Source: an uncultured Alphaproteobacteria bacterium (GTDB lineage Bacteria > Pseudomonadota > Alphaproteobacteria > Methylaequorales > Methylaequoraceae). Taken from it: a stretch of DNA of 36,138 nucleotides. The notes beneath the pieces are model-generated. The model ran no database searches and was not told the DNA's origin. It saw only the letters and a list, made by a program, of their open reading frames with translations. Below, piece after piece: positions 19,502 to 28,003 of the stretch (its first letter is position 1; each line of letters starts with the position of its first letter). Made by a program: the position numbers and the translations under genes. The stretch is taken from positions 1-36,138 of the forward strand of contig CACBWF010000006.1 in NCBI GenBank assembly GCA_902542925.1, in the 5' to 3' direction.

Positions 19502-21730
19502 ATGCAATTTGCCCTTTTTTTATTTCTTACAGCATTTCAGTTTTTGTTTTTTTCAGAAATATTGTTATCGCAAGAAACTAAACAGCAAAAACTCCAATCG
19601 GTTTACCCATCAAATAATGAAAGGATATTGCTTCCGTCAGTAAGCGATGATGAATCTAAAGAAACTATAATCCTTCAACCACCGAAAGAAATAATTGAAG
19701 CTCTTGAAAAAGAAAAAAAAATAAAAGAGGAAAAAAAACGTCAGCAAGAACTTCGTAAAGCTGAAGAAGAACGTAAACGCCAAGAAGAACTTCGTAAAGT
19801 CGAAGAAGAACGTAAACGTCAAGAAGAACTTCGTAAAGCCGAAGAAGAACGTAAACGCCAAGAAGAAATTCGTAAAGCTGAGGAGGAACGTAAGCGCCAA
19901 GAAGAAATTCGTAAAGCAGAAGAAGAACGTAAACGTCAAGAACAAATACGTAAAGCTGAAGAAGAACGTAAACGTCAAGAAGAACTTCGTAAAGCTGAGG
20001 AGGAACGTAAGCGCCAAGAAGAACTTCGTAAAGCCGAAGAAGAACGCAAACGTCAAGAAGAACTTCGTAAAGCTGAGGAAGAACGTAAGCGCCAAGAAGA
20101 ATTACGTAAAGTTGAAGAAGAACGTAAACGTCAAGAACAATTACTTAAAGCTAGAGAAGAACGTGAGAAAATAAAACAATTAAGAATTGCTGAAGAAAAA
20201 CGAAAAAAACAAGAAAGAATAGAACAAGCAAAACAGAAAAAAGAAAAACAAATTGAATTAAAAAAAGCTGAAAAAAAAAGAAAAGAATTAGAAAAGAAAG
20301 CAGATGCTAAACTTAGGCAGGAAAAAAAAGAAAGAATAGAAGAAGCAAAAAAAATTGCTAACTTAAAAAGAATAGAAAAAGAAAAAGAACTCAAGTCTCT
20401 CATAGAAAAAAAGAGTCAAGAAAGAAAGAAAATTTCTGATCAAAAGAAAGCCGATGCAGAGGAAAGACTTTTACAAAAGAAAAATAATGAGGAAAAACAA
20501 ATCTTAATGGGAAAAGAAAAAGAAATTCTTGCTGAGAAGAAAAGAGAAATTGAAAAGCTAAAAAGAGAAGAAAAAGCTGAAAAAATCAAAAGACAAAAAA
20601 TAATGCTTGCAGAAAAGAGAAAGTTAGAAGCAAAACAAAAATTGTTAAGAGAAAAAGAAAATAAAGAAAAAAAAATAAAAGAGCAAAAAGAAAAACAGAG
20701 AATTGCAGAACAAAAAAGAGCTGAAGAAAAAAACAAACGACTATTACTAGAAGAAAAAATTAAACAGGAGAAAATTGTATTAGCTGAAAAAAGAAAAAAA
20801 AAATATGAAGAACAAAAAGTATTAAACGAAAAAAACAAAAAAATTCTTCTTGAGAGACAAAAAATGAAAGAAGAAGAAGCAAAAAAAAAAAGAGTAGAAC
20901 TAAAACTTGATAGACAAAAAAAAATTGAAGAGATTTCAAAAAAAAATCAAGAATTAGCGGATAAAATAAAAATAGAAGCAAGATCTCAAAAAGTTAAAAA
21001 GAATGAAAAGAATCAAGGAGAAAATAAAAAAGTTGAGGCAAAGATAATTCAAACTGAAGTGTTTGAAGAATTAGGAAATGCTGATATTGAAAAAAACTTA
21101 GTTCAAAAAAAGATTAATGAAAAAATACTACTTAAAGAATTAGCTGAACAAAGAAATAAGGAAATACAAAAAAGGAAATATTCATATTTTAATAATGAGA
21201 GTATTTCTAAAGATATAGAAGTTGATAATACTAAATATTTTTTTGATGAAGGGATTGTTGACAAATTATCACAAAAAAAAACAAGCAAACAAGTAATCGA
21301 TGAAAAATTAGTTAAAAAGAAACTCCAGAAAAAAAAAGAAGATTATAATGATAAAAATACGAAACAATCTATTTCAGAAAATAAAATTATTTCAGCTTTC
21401 AATACTAAACCTGTCATACCATTAGAAAAGAAAAAACTTAATGAAAAAACTGAAATATTTATTTATGAATCAAATCAAATAGATTTAGACACTACTCAAA
21501 AAATGAAAATCTCAGAATACGTAAGTCTAATCAAAAATAAACCAATAAAAATACATATAAAATCAAGTATATTTGAGGATGATCTTAAAATCAACAAATC
21601 AAGAACACTTTTAGTAAGAGCATTTCTAGTAAAACTAGGTATTTCTCACAACAGAATCAAAATTGATTTTGAGAAAGAGTTTAATGATATTAATAAGGAT
21701 GAAATTGCAATAAGCTTTATTGAAATCTAA
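19502..21730 (+). CDS. Giant exported K/E-rich coiled-coil protein with repeats and OmpA-like C-terminus
   Basis: No known name. Residues 1-24 form a signal peptide or membrane anchor (FALFLFLTAFQFLFF). Residues about 60-570 are an almost uninterrupted charged helix. Within it are ten 13-residue repeats of the form KAEEERKRQEELR (residues 86-215), preceded by a partial copy and followed by a degenerate one. A less repetitive segment leads to a C-terminal domain (about 645-742) that resembles a diverged OmpA-like fold: KPIKIHIKSSIFED, NKSRTLLVRAFLVKLGISHNRIKI. The layout of anchor, long helix and small C-terminal domain resembles TolA. The next gene, a MotA/TolQ-like channel, starts one base after its stop. 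There is no clear Shine-Dalgarno; a TATAAT lies just upstream of the ATG. Confidence 0.8.
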   Translation: MQFALFLFLTAFQFLFFSEILLSQETKQQKLQSVYPSNNERILLPSVSDDESKETIILQPPKEIIEALEKEKKIKEEKKRQQELRKAEEERKRQEELRKVEEERKRQEELRKAEEERKRQEEIRKAEEERKRQEEIRKAEEERKRQEQIRKAEEERKRQEELRKAEEERKRQEELRKAEEERKRQEELRKAEEERKRQEELRKVEEERKRQEQLLKAREEREKIKQLRIAEEKRKKQERIEQAKQKKEKQIELKKAEKKRKELEKKADAKLRQEKKERIEEAKKIANLKRIEKEKELKSLIEKKSQERKKISDQKKADAEERLLQKKNNEEKQILMGKEKEILAEKKREIEKLKREEKAEKIKRQKIMLAEKRKLEAKQKLLREKENKEKKIKEQKEKQRIAEQKRAEEKNKRLLLEEKIKQEKIVLAEKRKKKYEEQKVLNEKNKKILLERQKMKEEEAKKKRVELKLDRQKKIEEISKKNQELADKIKIEARSQKVKKNEKNQGENKKVEAKIIQTEVFEELGNADIEKNLVQKKINEKILLKELAEQRNKEIQKRKYSYFNNESISKDIEVDNTKYFFDEGIVDKLSQKKTSKQVIDEKLVKKKLQKKKEDYNDKNTKQSISENKIISAFNTKPVIPLEKKKLNEKTEIFIYESNQIDLDTTQKMKISEYVSLIKNKPIKIHIKSSIFEDDLKINKSRTLLVRAFLVKLGISHNRIKIDFEKEFNDINKDEIAISFIEI
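19757..20146 (+). repeat. Ten tandem 39-base repeats encoding a 13-residue coiled-coil unit
   Basis: Ten in-frame 39-base copies, each encoding K(A/V)EEERKRQE(E/Q)(L/I)(R/L). Copies differ mostly by synonymous changes (GCT/GCC, GAA/GAG, CGT/CGC). Arginine is written CGT or CGC throughout the array, while the rest of the gene mostly uses AGA. Local GC is higher than in its surroundings. This suggests expansion by duplication from one founding unit. Copy number may vary between strains or be mis-assembled. Confidence 0.92.
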
Positions 21731-21731
21731 A

Positions 21732-22667
21732 ATGAAAATTTTTCAAAAATATATTTTAAGAATGTTTCTTTGTTCGGGTTTTTTAGTTCTTTTATCAATG
21801 TATTTTTTTGAAAAAATTCAGTCGTTTTTTTATACCAACGTAACTTTAAACAGTACTATCGTATTTATCTTAATTTTAGGTATTATTCTATTATTTAGGC
21901 AAGTGTTTATTCTGCAACCTGAAATAGATTGGTTAAATTCATTTGTTAACAAAAGAAGTAATTTAAGTATCAAATCACCAAATCTTTTAAAACCAATTTC
22001 TCAATTAATTAAAAAAAAACCAGAAAAAATTATCTTCTCTCAAATTGGAGCAAAAACTATATTAGAAAGTATTGAATCTAGATTAATTGAACAAAGAGAA
22101 ATTTCTAGATATTTAATAGGTTTATTAATTTTTTTAGGTCTTCTTGGCACATTTTGGGGATTATTAGAAACGATCCAATCTGTAAGCCAAACTATAAAAT
22201 CCCTAGATTTTTCTTCAGAAAGTCAAAAGTTATTTTTGCTACTTAAAGAAGGCCTTGAAAAACCATTAAGTGGAATGGGCACAGCTTTTAGTTCATCTTT
22301 ATTTGGTCTCGGGGGATCTTTGATACTTGGTTTTTATGACCTTCAAGCTGGTCAGGCACAAAACAGATTTTACAATGAGGTAGAGGAAAAACTTGCAAAT
22401 TACACAAAAATCTCGTCTGTATCAACAGAAAATATTAAAACAGATTTTGCTCCATCATACATTGAATCATTAATTGAGAACACTACAGAAAACTTAAAAA
22501 TGACTACAAAAGAAATTGAAAAACAAAATGTTAATCAACAAAATATTGTAAAGTCTCTAATTGAGATTAACCATTTCCTTGATCAAAATATAAGTACAAA
22601 TAGAGAAATTAAGGAGGAATTAAAAGTTTTATCAAAAACTATATCTAATACTCTTAAAAAGAACTAG
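21732..22667 (+). CDS. MotA/TolQ/ExbB-family proton channel (second, non-Tol paralogue)
   Basis: Inner-membrane channel subunit. Predicted helices are RMFLCSGFLVLLSMYFF, TIVFILILGIILLF, YLIGLLIFLGLLGTFWGLLE and AFSSSLFGLGGSLILGF. The last two hold the conserved pore motifs equivalent to GTVWG and the Ala/Gly-rich helix of TolQ. A cytoplasmic C-terminal tail of about 90 residues contains coiled-coil segments. The track's TTG start (21720) overlaps the previous gene; the ATG at 21732 is more likely (311 residues). It is paired with the MotB-like gene five bases downstream. No flagellar genes are present, so this is a dedicated envelope motor of a type I recall as widespread but uncharacterised in alphaproteobacteria. 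Confidence 0.88.
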   Translation: MKIFQKYILRMFLCSGFLVLLSMYFFEKIQSFFYTNVTLNSTIVFILILGIILLFRQVFILQPEIDWLNSFVNKRSNLSIKSPNLLKPISQLIKKKPEKIIFSQIGAKTILESIESRLIEQREISRYLIGLLIFLGLLGTFWGLLETIQSVSQTIKSLDFSSESQKLFLLLKEGLEKPLSGMGTAFSSSLFGLGGSLILGFYDLQAGQAQNRFYNEVEEKLANYTKISSVSTENIKTDFAPSYIESLIENTTENLKMTTKEIEKQNVNQQNIVKSLIEINHFLDQNISTNREIKEELKVLSKTISNTLKKN

Positions 22668-22672
22668 AAATT

Positions 22673-23782
22673 ATGGCAATTAGATCGCAAAAAAGTCTAA
22701 GTTCAGTTAATATTTGGCCAGGTTACGTTGATGTACTAGCAACACTATTAATTGTTACAATTTTTACAGTCATGATTTCAACAATTACTCAACTATATTT
22801 TAACGATGTTATAGGAGAAAAAACTAGCGAAATTTCAGAACTTGATAAGAAGATATTTGAAATTGGAAAAAAATTATCAATGGTTACTAAAGAAAGAGAA
22901 AAATTAAATGAGGAAAATAGCCTACTCCAAAGCTCAATAAAAAACCTAAATAACAAAATACTAATTTTCAAAAGAGATATTGATAAACTTAAAAAAAAAA
23001 TAAAAAAATCAAACCTGGAATTAGAAATATCAAAAGATAGAATTACTGAAACTTCAAAAAGAAATATTTTCTTAATTGACCAAATAAAAGACAAAAACTT
23101 TAAGATTAGCTTGGTTGAAGATCAAATAAAGAACACTAAAGAAGAAATTTTTCAGAAAGATAGTTCAATATCAAATTTAAAAAAAAATATCGAAGAATTA
23201 AACATTCAACTTCTTAAAATTTCAAATCTACTAGAAGCTTCTGAAGAAAAAGATAAACAAAATAAAGTTATTATTCAAAATCTAGGAAAAAAACTCAATC
23301 TTGCTTTAGCAGGTAGAGTCCAAGAGTTGAGTGAGTATCAATCCTTATTTTTAAAAAAAATGAAAAAAGCGCTATCTAATCGACAAGATGTTTTAGTTTC
23401 AGGTGATAGATTTATTCTACCATCTGAAATCTTCTTTAAAAGTGCTGATGATAATTTGGAAGAAAATGCTAAAAAAGAGTTAAATAAGATTGCAAGTACC
23501 CTAAAGGAAATTTCGCTTATTATACCACAAGAAATTGACTGGGTACTTAGGATAGATGGACATACTGATAAAAGACCAATTTTTAATGAACAATTTCGTT
23601 CAAATTGGCATTTATCAAGTGCAAGATCAATTAGAATCGTAAACTTTTTAATAGAAAAAGGGATACCACCTGATAAACTTATTGCTGCAGGGTTTGGAGA
23701 GTTTTCTCCTCTTATTAACAAAAATACCGAAGATGCTTTCAGAAAAAACAGAAGAATTGAAATTAAACTTACAAATAAATAA
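22673..23782 (+). CDS. MotB-like stator with OmpA peptidoglycan-binding domain
   Basis: Single-span partner of the preceding channel. IWPGYVDVLATLLIVTIFTVMIS holds the membrane Asp (about residue 20), equivalent to the proton-carrying Asp of MotB and TolR. A long periplasmic coiled coil (about 45-215) follows. The C-terminal OmpA/MotB domain has DRFILPSEIFFKSADDNL, DWVLRIDGHTDKRPI, SNWHLSSARSIRIVNFLIEKGIPPDKL and FRKNRRIEIKLT. At 369 residues it is larger than TolR because of the coiled coil. It ends next to the convergent DUF6787-like gene with no spacer. It likely anchors the motor to peptidoglycan (inference from family). Confidence 0.9.
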   Translation: MAIRSQKSLSSVNIWPGYVDVLATLLIVTIFTVMISTITQLYFNDVIGEKTSEISELDKKIFEIGKKLSMVTKEREKLNEENSLLQSSIKNLNNKILIFKRDIDKLKKKIKKSNLELEISKDRITETSKRNIFLIDQIKDKNFKISLVEDQIKNTKEEIFQKDSSISNLKKNIEELNIQLLKISNLLEASEEKDKQNKVIIQNLGKKLNLALAGRVQELSEYQSLFLKKMKKALSNRQDVLVSGDRFILPSEIFFKSADDNLEENAKKELNKIASTLKEISLIIPQEIDWVLRIDGHTDKRPIFNEQFRSNWHLSSARSIRIVNFLIEKGIPPDKLIAAGFGEFSPLINKNTEDAFRKNRRIEIKLTNK

Positions 23783-24082
23783 CTATTTCAAATTAATACC
23801 AATTTTTCTCAAAAATTTTTTTTCAAATTGCCAAAAATATTTAAATTCTCCAAAAAGTGTTCCAATAATTATTAATAACAGTTGGTAAATTGGAAAAATA
23901 ATAAGAATTCTAATAAATATATAAAAATAACCCAACTCGTTTTTAGATATGTCAAAAAAAATAAACAAAATATCTGAAATATAAAGCGTCAACGAACCTG
24001 TAATGCCAAATACAATAAAAACAATTAGAAGTTTGAAATTATTGTCCACTTTTAAGAAGTTTCTGATTTTTTCTAAATTCAT
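23783..24082 (-). CDS. Small membrane protein, DUF6787-like
   Basis: A 99-residue protein with two or three hydrophobic helices (LLIVFIVFGITGSLTLYISDILF; FYIFIRILIIFPIYQLLLIIIGTLFG) and a basic tail containing FGEFKYFWQFEKKFLRKIG. This layout resembles the DUF6787 family, sometimes mislabelled as diacylglyceryl transferase; the match is from memory. The start overlaps the cyaY stop as ATGA, so the two are cotranslated. Function is unknown; the link to frataxin is noteworthy but unexplained. Confidence 0.65.
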   Translation of the reverse strand: MNLEKIRNFLKVDNNFKLLIVFIVFGITGSLTLYISDILFIFFDISKNELGYFYIFIRILIIFPIYQLLLIIIGTLFGEFKYFWQFEKKFLRKIGINLK

Positions 24083-24384
24083 TTCTCGATAGTTTTGATT
24101 TCATCCAAAACAATTTTTGGAAATTCTTGTACATCATTTCGTGTGTTCACCCAAGTATTTTTTTTTTCCTCAAATCTGAAATGTAGCGCACCGCTTAAGG
24201 GCGAGGAGTACCAAATTTGAGAGGTTGGTTCATGCAGACTTACTATCAATACCTGATCGTCTGAGGTTTCAATGTTTAATACATTATCAATTAAATCAAC
24301 ATCTATATTCTCGTATTTTTCTTGTATAAGGTTTAGTAAATTTTCTAAAGATTCTTTCGCGATTTTTATAATATCTTCACTCAT
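24079..24384 (-). CDS. cyaY: Frataxin-family iron-sulfur assembly protein CyaY
   Basis: Small cytoplasmic protein that modulates iron delivery and cysteine desulfurase in Fe-S cluster assembly. It has an acidic first helix (SEDIIKIAKESLENLLNLIQ), then strands including VLNIETSDDQVLIV and the family signature EPTSQIWYSSPLSGALHFRFE. I prefer the ATG at 24384 (101 residues, close to the usual 106) over the track's 24438. The extra 18 residues do not fit the family, and a -10 element lies just before the inner ATG, implying a very short leader. It shares ATGA with the next gene. Confidence 0.85.
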   Translation of the reverse strand: MSEDIIKIAKESLENLLNLIQEKYENIDVDLIDNVLNIETSDDQVLIVSLHEPTSQIWYSSPLSGALHFRFEEKKNTWVNTRNDVQEFPKIVLDEIKTIEK

Positions 24385-24394
24385 TTTAGTACTA

Positions 24395-24423
24395 TATATA
24401 TAATTCGGTAGGATTTTAAACAA
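24395..24423 (-). promoter_or_regulatory. Candidate near-leaderless promoter for cyaY
   Basis: On the minus strand TTGTTT is followed after 17 bases by TATATA, which ends ten bases before the ATG at 24384. Transcription would begin about four bases before the start codon, consistent with the absence of a Shine-Dalgarno. AT-rich background makes the match only suggestive. Confidence 0.35.
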
Positions 24424-24488
24424 AATTTTTTTGTACATGCTTGTAAAATTAGAAATAAAAATGTAATTATATCTAAAAAAAGGTGTTT

Positions 24489-24722
24489 ATGAAAAAAAAA
24501 ATACATCCAGACTACCATAAAGTTACAATAGAACTTACTGATGGATCAAAGTTTGAGACTCGTTCTACTTATGGAAAAGAAGGAGATACTTTAAAACTTG
24601 ATATAGATCCTAATTCACATCCTGCTTGGACTGGTGGTGCCACAAAAATACTAGATACAGAAGGACAAGTCGCTAGATTCAAAAAAAGATTTCAGAATCT
24701 GAATTTTGAAAAAAATAGTTAA
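24489..24722 (+). CDS. rpmE: Ribosomal protein bL31
   Basis: Large-subunit ribosomal protein. The sequence [21 protein letters not shown], then [26 protein letters not shown], is typical of alphaproteobacterial L31. It has no CXXC pair, so it is the zinc-free form. The track starts at GTG 24483; the ATG at 24489 is better because AAAGG lies five bases upstream and homologues begin MKK (77 residues). It is first in a run with the quinone oxidoreductase and trcR. Confidence 0.96.
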   Translation: MKKKIHPDYHKVTIELTDGSKFETRSTYGKEGDTLKLDIDPNSHPAWTGGATKILDTEGQVARFKKRFQNLNFEKNS

Positions 24723-24725
24723 ACT

Positions 24726-25715
24726 ATGAAGGCTATACATTTTGATGCTCCGGGTAACCCCGAGGTTATGAAAGTAGTTGATGTTAAAAACCCTTTACCA
24801 AGTGAAAACCAAGTACTAATAAAGGTAAAGGCTGCTGGTGTCAATAGACCAGATTTAATTCAAAGAGAGGGTAATTATCCGCCCCCAAATGGACACTCAA
24901 ATATTTTAGGATTAGAAGTTTCTGGTGAAATTAAAAGTTTAGGCAGGAAAGTTAAAAATTTTAAAGTTGGTGAAGCTGTTTGTGCACTTGTAAATGGTGG
25001 TGGTTATGCCGAATATTGTGTTGCAGACGCAGGAACCATAATAAAAAAACCTAAAAACTTGAACTTCATTGAAGCCGCAGCGATACCAGAATGTTTTTTT
25101 ACATGTTGGTCTAATATATTTGATCGTGGAGAAGTCAAAAATGATCAATATGTTCTTATACATGGTGGTTCAAGTGGAATTGGAACAACTGCAATACAAA
25201 TGCTAAAAATTTTTAATATTTTTACTTTTGTAACAGTTGGTAACGATAAAAAGAAAAAGCTTTGCGAAGAATTAGGTGCTAATATTGTAATTAACTATAA
25301 AAAAGAAGATTTTTTTTTAAAAATAAAAGAAATTAATAATAAGGGAGTTAATTTGATTTTAGATATGGTTGGGGGTGACTATGTACAAAAAAATATAAAT
25401 TTGTTATGTTCCGATGGTAAACTAATAAATATAGCATATCAAAAAGGGTCTAAAGTTAATATAGATCTAATGAAAGTAATGCTAAAAAGATTAATTATAA
25501 CTGGTTCAACATTAAGGATAAGAGATTCATCTTTTAAACAAAGTATAAGGAATAGTTTAATAAAAAATATTGTTCCATACATAGAAAATGGTAAAATCAA
25601 ACCTGTGATTGATTCTGTATTTTTTTTTGAGCAATCTTACAAAGCTCACAAAAGAATGTATTCAAGTGAGCACTTTGGGAAAATAGTTTTGGATATGGAA
25701 AATAAATTAGGATAA
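24726..25715 (+). CDS. Zinc-free NAD(P)H:quinone oxidoreductase (PIG3/QOR family)
   Basis: Medium-chain dehydrogenase/reductase that lacks zinc-binding cysteines. Motifs are MKAIHFDAPGNPEVM, AGVNRPDLIQREGNYPPP (PIG3-type substrate loop), GLEVSGEI, and the nucleotide-binding VLIHGGSSGIGTTAIQMLK. At 329 residues the length is normal. It starts three bases after the rpmE stop. It probably reduces quinones or enals with NADPH; the exact substrate cannot be told. Confidence 0.9.
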   Translation: MKAIHFDAPGNPEVMKVVDVKNPLPSENQVLIKVKAAGVNRPDLIQREGNYPPPNGHSNILGLEVSGEIKSLGRKVKNFKVGEAVCALVNGGGYAEYCVADAGTIIKKPKNLNFIEAAAIPECFFTCWSNIFDRGEVKNDQYVLIHGGSSGIGTTAIQMLKIFNIFTFVTVGNDKKKKLCEELGANIVINYKKEDFFLKIKEINNKGVNLILDMVGGDYVQKNINLLCSDGKLINIAYQKGSKVNIDLMKVMLKRLIITGSTLRIRDSSFKQSIRNSLIKNIVPYIENGKIKPVIDSVFFFEQSYKAHKRMYSSEHFGKIVLDMENKLG

Positions 25716-25718
25716 ATT

Positions 25719-26234
25719 ATGAAAAAACCATTAATGCCAAAAGCTACTGCTATGTGGCTTATCGATAATACAACATTAACATTTGATCAAATTGCATCAT
25801 TTGTTGGCCTTCATCCGCTAGAAATACAAGCACTTGCTGATGAAGAAGTCTCAATTGGAATTGTTCCTAGGAATCCAATTGAAAATGGAGAGCTTTCAAA
25901 AGATGAAATTCAAGCTTGCGAAAAGAATCCTAATAAAGAAATTAACATTCTTAAAACAAATATTCCTCAGCCAAAACCAAAAACTAAGGGTGCAAAGTAT
26001 ACTCCACTCTCAAAACGTGCTGACAAACCAAATGGCATTGCATGGGTGCTTAAAAACTTACCAAATCTCCCAGATTCAAAAACTTGTAGGCTAATTGGAA
26101 CTACAAAGAACACAATTAAGTCTATAAGAGATAGAACACACTGGAACACCCAAAACATCAGAGCTCAGAACCCAATTGAGCTTGGCTTTTGTACCAAAAA
26201 AGAGTTAGATTTTCTAACTCAAAAATATGGATAA
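25719..26234 (+). CDS. trcR: DUF1013 protein, cell-cycle regulator TrcR type
   Basis: Alphaproteobacteria-specific protein of 171 residues. It has an N-terminal helix-turn-helix-like segment (ATAMWLIDNTTLTFDQIASFVGLHPLEIQALADEE), a proline/lysine linker, and a C-terminal segment (TPLSKRADKPNGIAWVLKNLP...TCRLIGTTKNTIKSIRDRTHWN). These match DUF1013, which databases name transcriptional cell-cycle regulator TrcR. It follows the oxidoreductase by three bases. It is a strong lineage marker for this window. Confidence 0.86.
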   Translation: MKKPLMPKATAMWLIDNTTLTFDQIASFVGLHPLEIQALADEEVSIGIVPRNPIENGELSKDEIQACEKNPNKEINILKTNIPQPKPKTKGAKYTPLSKRADKPNGIAWVLKNLPNLPDSKTCRLIGTTKNTIKSIRDRTHWNTQNIRAQNPIELGFCTKKELDFLTQKYG

Positions 26235-26235
26235 C

Positions 26236-26415
26236 TTAGTTTTGGTTTAATCTACTAAGAATATCTTTTATTTTTAATTTTTGTTTTTTTAAATCTACAA
26301 CCTTTAACCCATCAATATGAGGTTTATTATATTCTTTTTTTAAATCATTTTCATAGAGAGTGTGCTGAGATTGTAGAATTTTTATTTTTTGTTGAGTATA
26401 ATAAGATTTTCTCAT
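26236..26415 (-). CDS. Small YdcH-like (DUF465) protein
   Basis: A 59-residue ORF absent from the track, between trcR and purE on the opposite strand. It begins MRKSYYTQQKIKILQSQHTL and ends DLKKQKLKIKDILSRLNQN. The ending resembles the YdcH/DUF465 signature (LKKxKLxLKDEIxRL), a short helical hairpin of unknown function. As I recall, YdcH-family genes often lie beside purE in alphaproteobacteria. Its stop is one base from the trcR stop. Without it this stretch would be a 220-base gap, unusually long here. Confidence 0.7.
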   Translation of the reverse strand: MRKSYYTQQKIKILQSQHTLYENDLKKEYNKPHIDGLKVVDLKKQKLKIKDILSRLNQN

Positions 26416-26456
26416 GAATATATAATAACAAACTATTGATACAAAAATCTACTAAA

Positions 26457-26957
26457 ATGAAAAAATCTATCACAAATATTAAAATTTCAATAATTATGGG
26501 TAGTCAATCTGATTGGAAAACACTTGTTAATACAGAAGAAACTCTTGAACATTTCAAGGTATCATATGAAAAAAAAATTATTTCTGCACACAGAACACCT
26601 GAAAGACTTTACAATTACGCAAAAAATCTAAAAAATACAAATATTAAGATAATTATTGCTGGTGCAGGTGGTGCTGCGCATCTGCCTGGAATGGTAGCAT
26701 CTTTAACAACATTACCCGTTCTCGGTGTACCGATAGAATCAAAGTCTCTAAAAGGTTTGGATAGTTTACTATCGATTGTTCAAATGCCAGCTGGTATATC
26801 AGTACCAACTTTTGCTATAGGTAAACCAGGTGCTATTAATGCTGCTCTTTCAGCAATTTCAATTTTAGCACTTTCAGATCAAAAACTCGAACATAAACTT
26901 AAAATTTACATGCAAAAACAAACAAAAACTGTAAAAAAATTCCCTAAGAATTCATGA
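26457..26957 (+). CDS. purE: N5-carboxyaminoimidazole ribonucleotide mutase PurE
   Basis: Class I PurE, which moves the carboxyl group of N5-CAIR to give CAIR in purine synthesis. Active-site motifs are [50 protein letters not shown] and [14 protein letters not shown]. The track starts at TTG 26436; the ATG at 26457 is likelier (166 residues). A TATAAT at 26421-26426 lies 30 bases upstream and may be its -10. The stop overlaps purK as ATGA. Confidence 0.95.
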   Translation: MKKSITNIKISIIMGSQSDWKTLVNTEETLEHFKVSYEKKIISAHRTPERLYNYAKNLKNTNIKIIIAGAGGAAHLPGMVASLTTLPVLGVPIESKSLKGLDSLLSIVQMPAGISVPTFAIGKPGAINAALSAISILALSDQKLEHKLKIYMQKQTKTVKKFPKNS

Positions 26958-28003
26958 AAACAAAAAAAACAATTGGTATCCTAGGTGGAGGACAACTAGG
27001 GATGTTTCTTTGTAATTCAGCAAAAAAGCAAGAAGTGAAAGTGTCAATTTTTTCTGAGGTTGATAACTGTAGTGCCAAAAGTTTTGCTGATAAGTTTTAC
27101 CTAGGAAATTTTTCTAAATTACATTCACTCGATAATTTTATAAATTCTGTTGATCTAATAACTGTTGAAACTGAAAATATACCTTTAAAAATACTTCATT
27201 ACATACAAAAAAAAAAAAAACTCTTACCAAATTCAAATGTAATTTCAATTGCACAGGACAGAATGAAGGAAAAAACATTTATTAATTCACTTAATAAAAT
27301 TAAAACAACGAATTTTAATCCTATTAATACATTTGAAGACCTTAAAATATCTCTAAATAATTTTGGTGGTAAAATTTTAATAAAATCTTGTCAATTTGGT
27401 TATGATGGTAAAAATCAATATTTAGTTAGTAATAAAAATTTGATTGATTTTAAAAACTTTGATCTATCCAATTTTATAGCAGAAGAGATTATTGATTACA
27501 AAAAAGAGTTTTCAGTTATTGTTGCAAGAGACTTTTATGGAAATATTGTGAATTATCCACCAGTTGAAAATATTCATAGAAATAACATACTTCATAAGTC
27601 AATATATCCAGCGAAAATTCCAGAAGTAATAAAAAAAGAAGCAGTAGATTTTTCAAAGTTTTTTGCAAATAAAATTGATCTAGTTGGTATTTTAGCTATT
27701 GAAATGTTCTTGTTAAAAAATAATAAAATTCTAGTAAATGAGATAGCTCCTAGACCACATAATTCTGGACACTGGACTATGGATGGATGCAATGAAAGTC
27801 AATTTGATTATTTAATAAATATTCTTTTAAGAAAAAAAATAGATATCCCAAAAATCACGAAAAAATGTACTATGACAAATGTAATTGGTGAAGATTATAA
27901 AAAAAAAACTGAGTTAAATAAAAAGTATAAGTTTTATGATTATTACAAAAAGAAAACTTCTCCAAAAAGAAAAATGGCCCATTACATAGAAACAAATAAT
28001 TAG
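26954..28003 (+). CDS. purK: N5-carboxyaminoimidazole ribonucleotide synthase PurK
   Basis: ATP-grasp enzyme that carboxylates AIR with bicarbonate and ATP to feed PurE. It has the N-terminal [19 protein letters not shown], an ATP-grasp lysine region ([21 protein letters not shown]), [18 protein letters not shown], and the metal/phosphate motif [18 protein letters not shown]. At 349 residues it is full length. It is coupled to purE by a four-base overlap and ends directly against the convergent COQ9 gene. Confidence 0.95.
   Translation: MKTKKTIGILGGGQLGMFLCNSAKKQEVKVSIFSEVDNCSAKSFADKFYLGNFSKLHSLDNFINSVDLITVETENIPLKILHYIQKKKKLLPNSNVISIAQDRMKEKTFINSLNKIKTTNFNPINTFEDLKISLNNFGGKILIKSCQFGYDGKNQYLVSNKNLIDFKNFDLSNFIAEEIIDYKKEFSVIVARDFYGNIVNYPPVENIHRNNILHKSIYPAKIPEVIKKEAVDFSKFFANKIDLVGILAIEMFLLKNNKILVNEIAPRPHNSGHWTMDGCNESQFDYLINILLRKKIDIPKITKKCTMTNVIGEDYKKKTELNKKYKFYDYYKKKTSPKRKMAHYIETNN

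Noticed and set aside
19757-20146. 39-base tandem repeats as a CRISPR array
   Set aside because: The units are directly contiguous without unique spacers, stay in frame inside a coding gene, and vary synonymously.
19637-20838. Long minus-strand ORFs opposite the coiled-coil gene (152, 90 and 132 residues, rich in Phe and Leu)
   Set aside because: They are the antisense of Lys/Glu-rich repeats (AAA/GAA read as TTT/TTC), are low complexity, have no ribosome site, and match no family.
23338-23721. 127-residue minus-strand ORF in the MotB-like gene
   Set aside because: It is a shadow of the conserved OmpA domain, with no ribosome site and no recognisable family.
21732-23782. MotA/MotB-like pair as a Zorya (ZorAB) anti-phage system
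   Set aside because: No ZorC, ZorD or ZorE-like gene is adjacent, neighbours are housekeeping genes, and the pair resembles the common alphaproteobacterial MotA/OmpA pair.
24385-24438. Eighteen-residue N-terminal extension of CyaY in the track
   Set aside because: The residues do not fit frataxin, no ribosome site precedes them, and promoter-like elements overlap this stretch.
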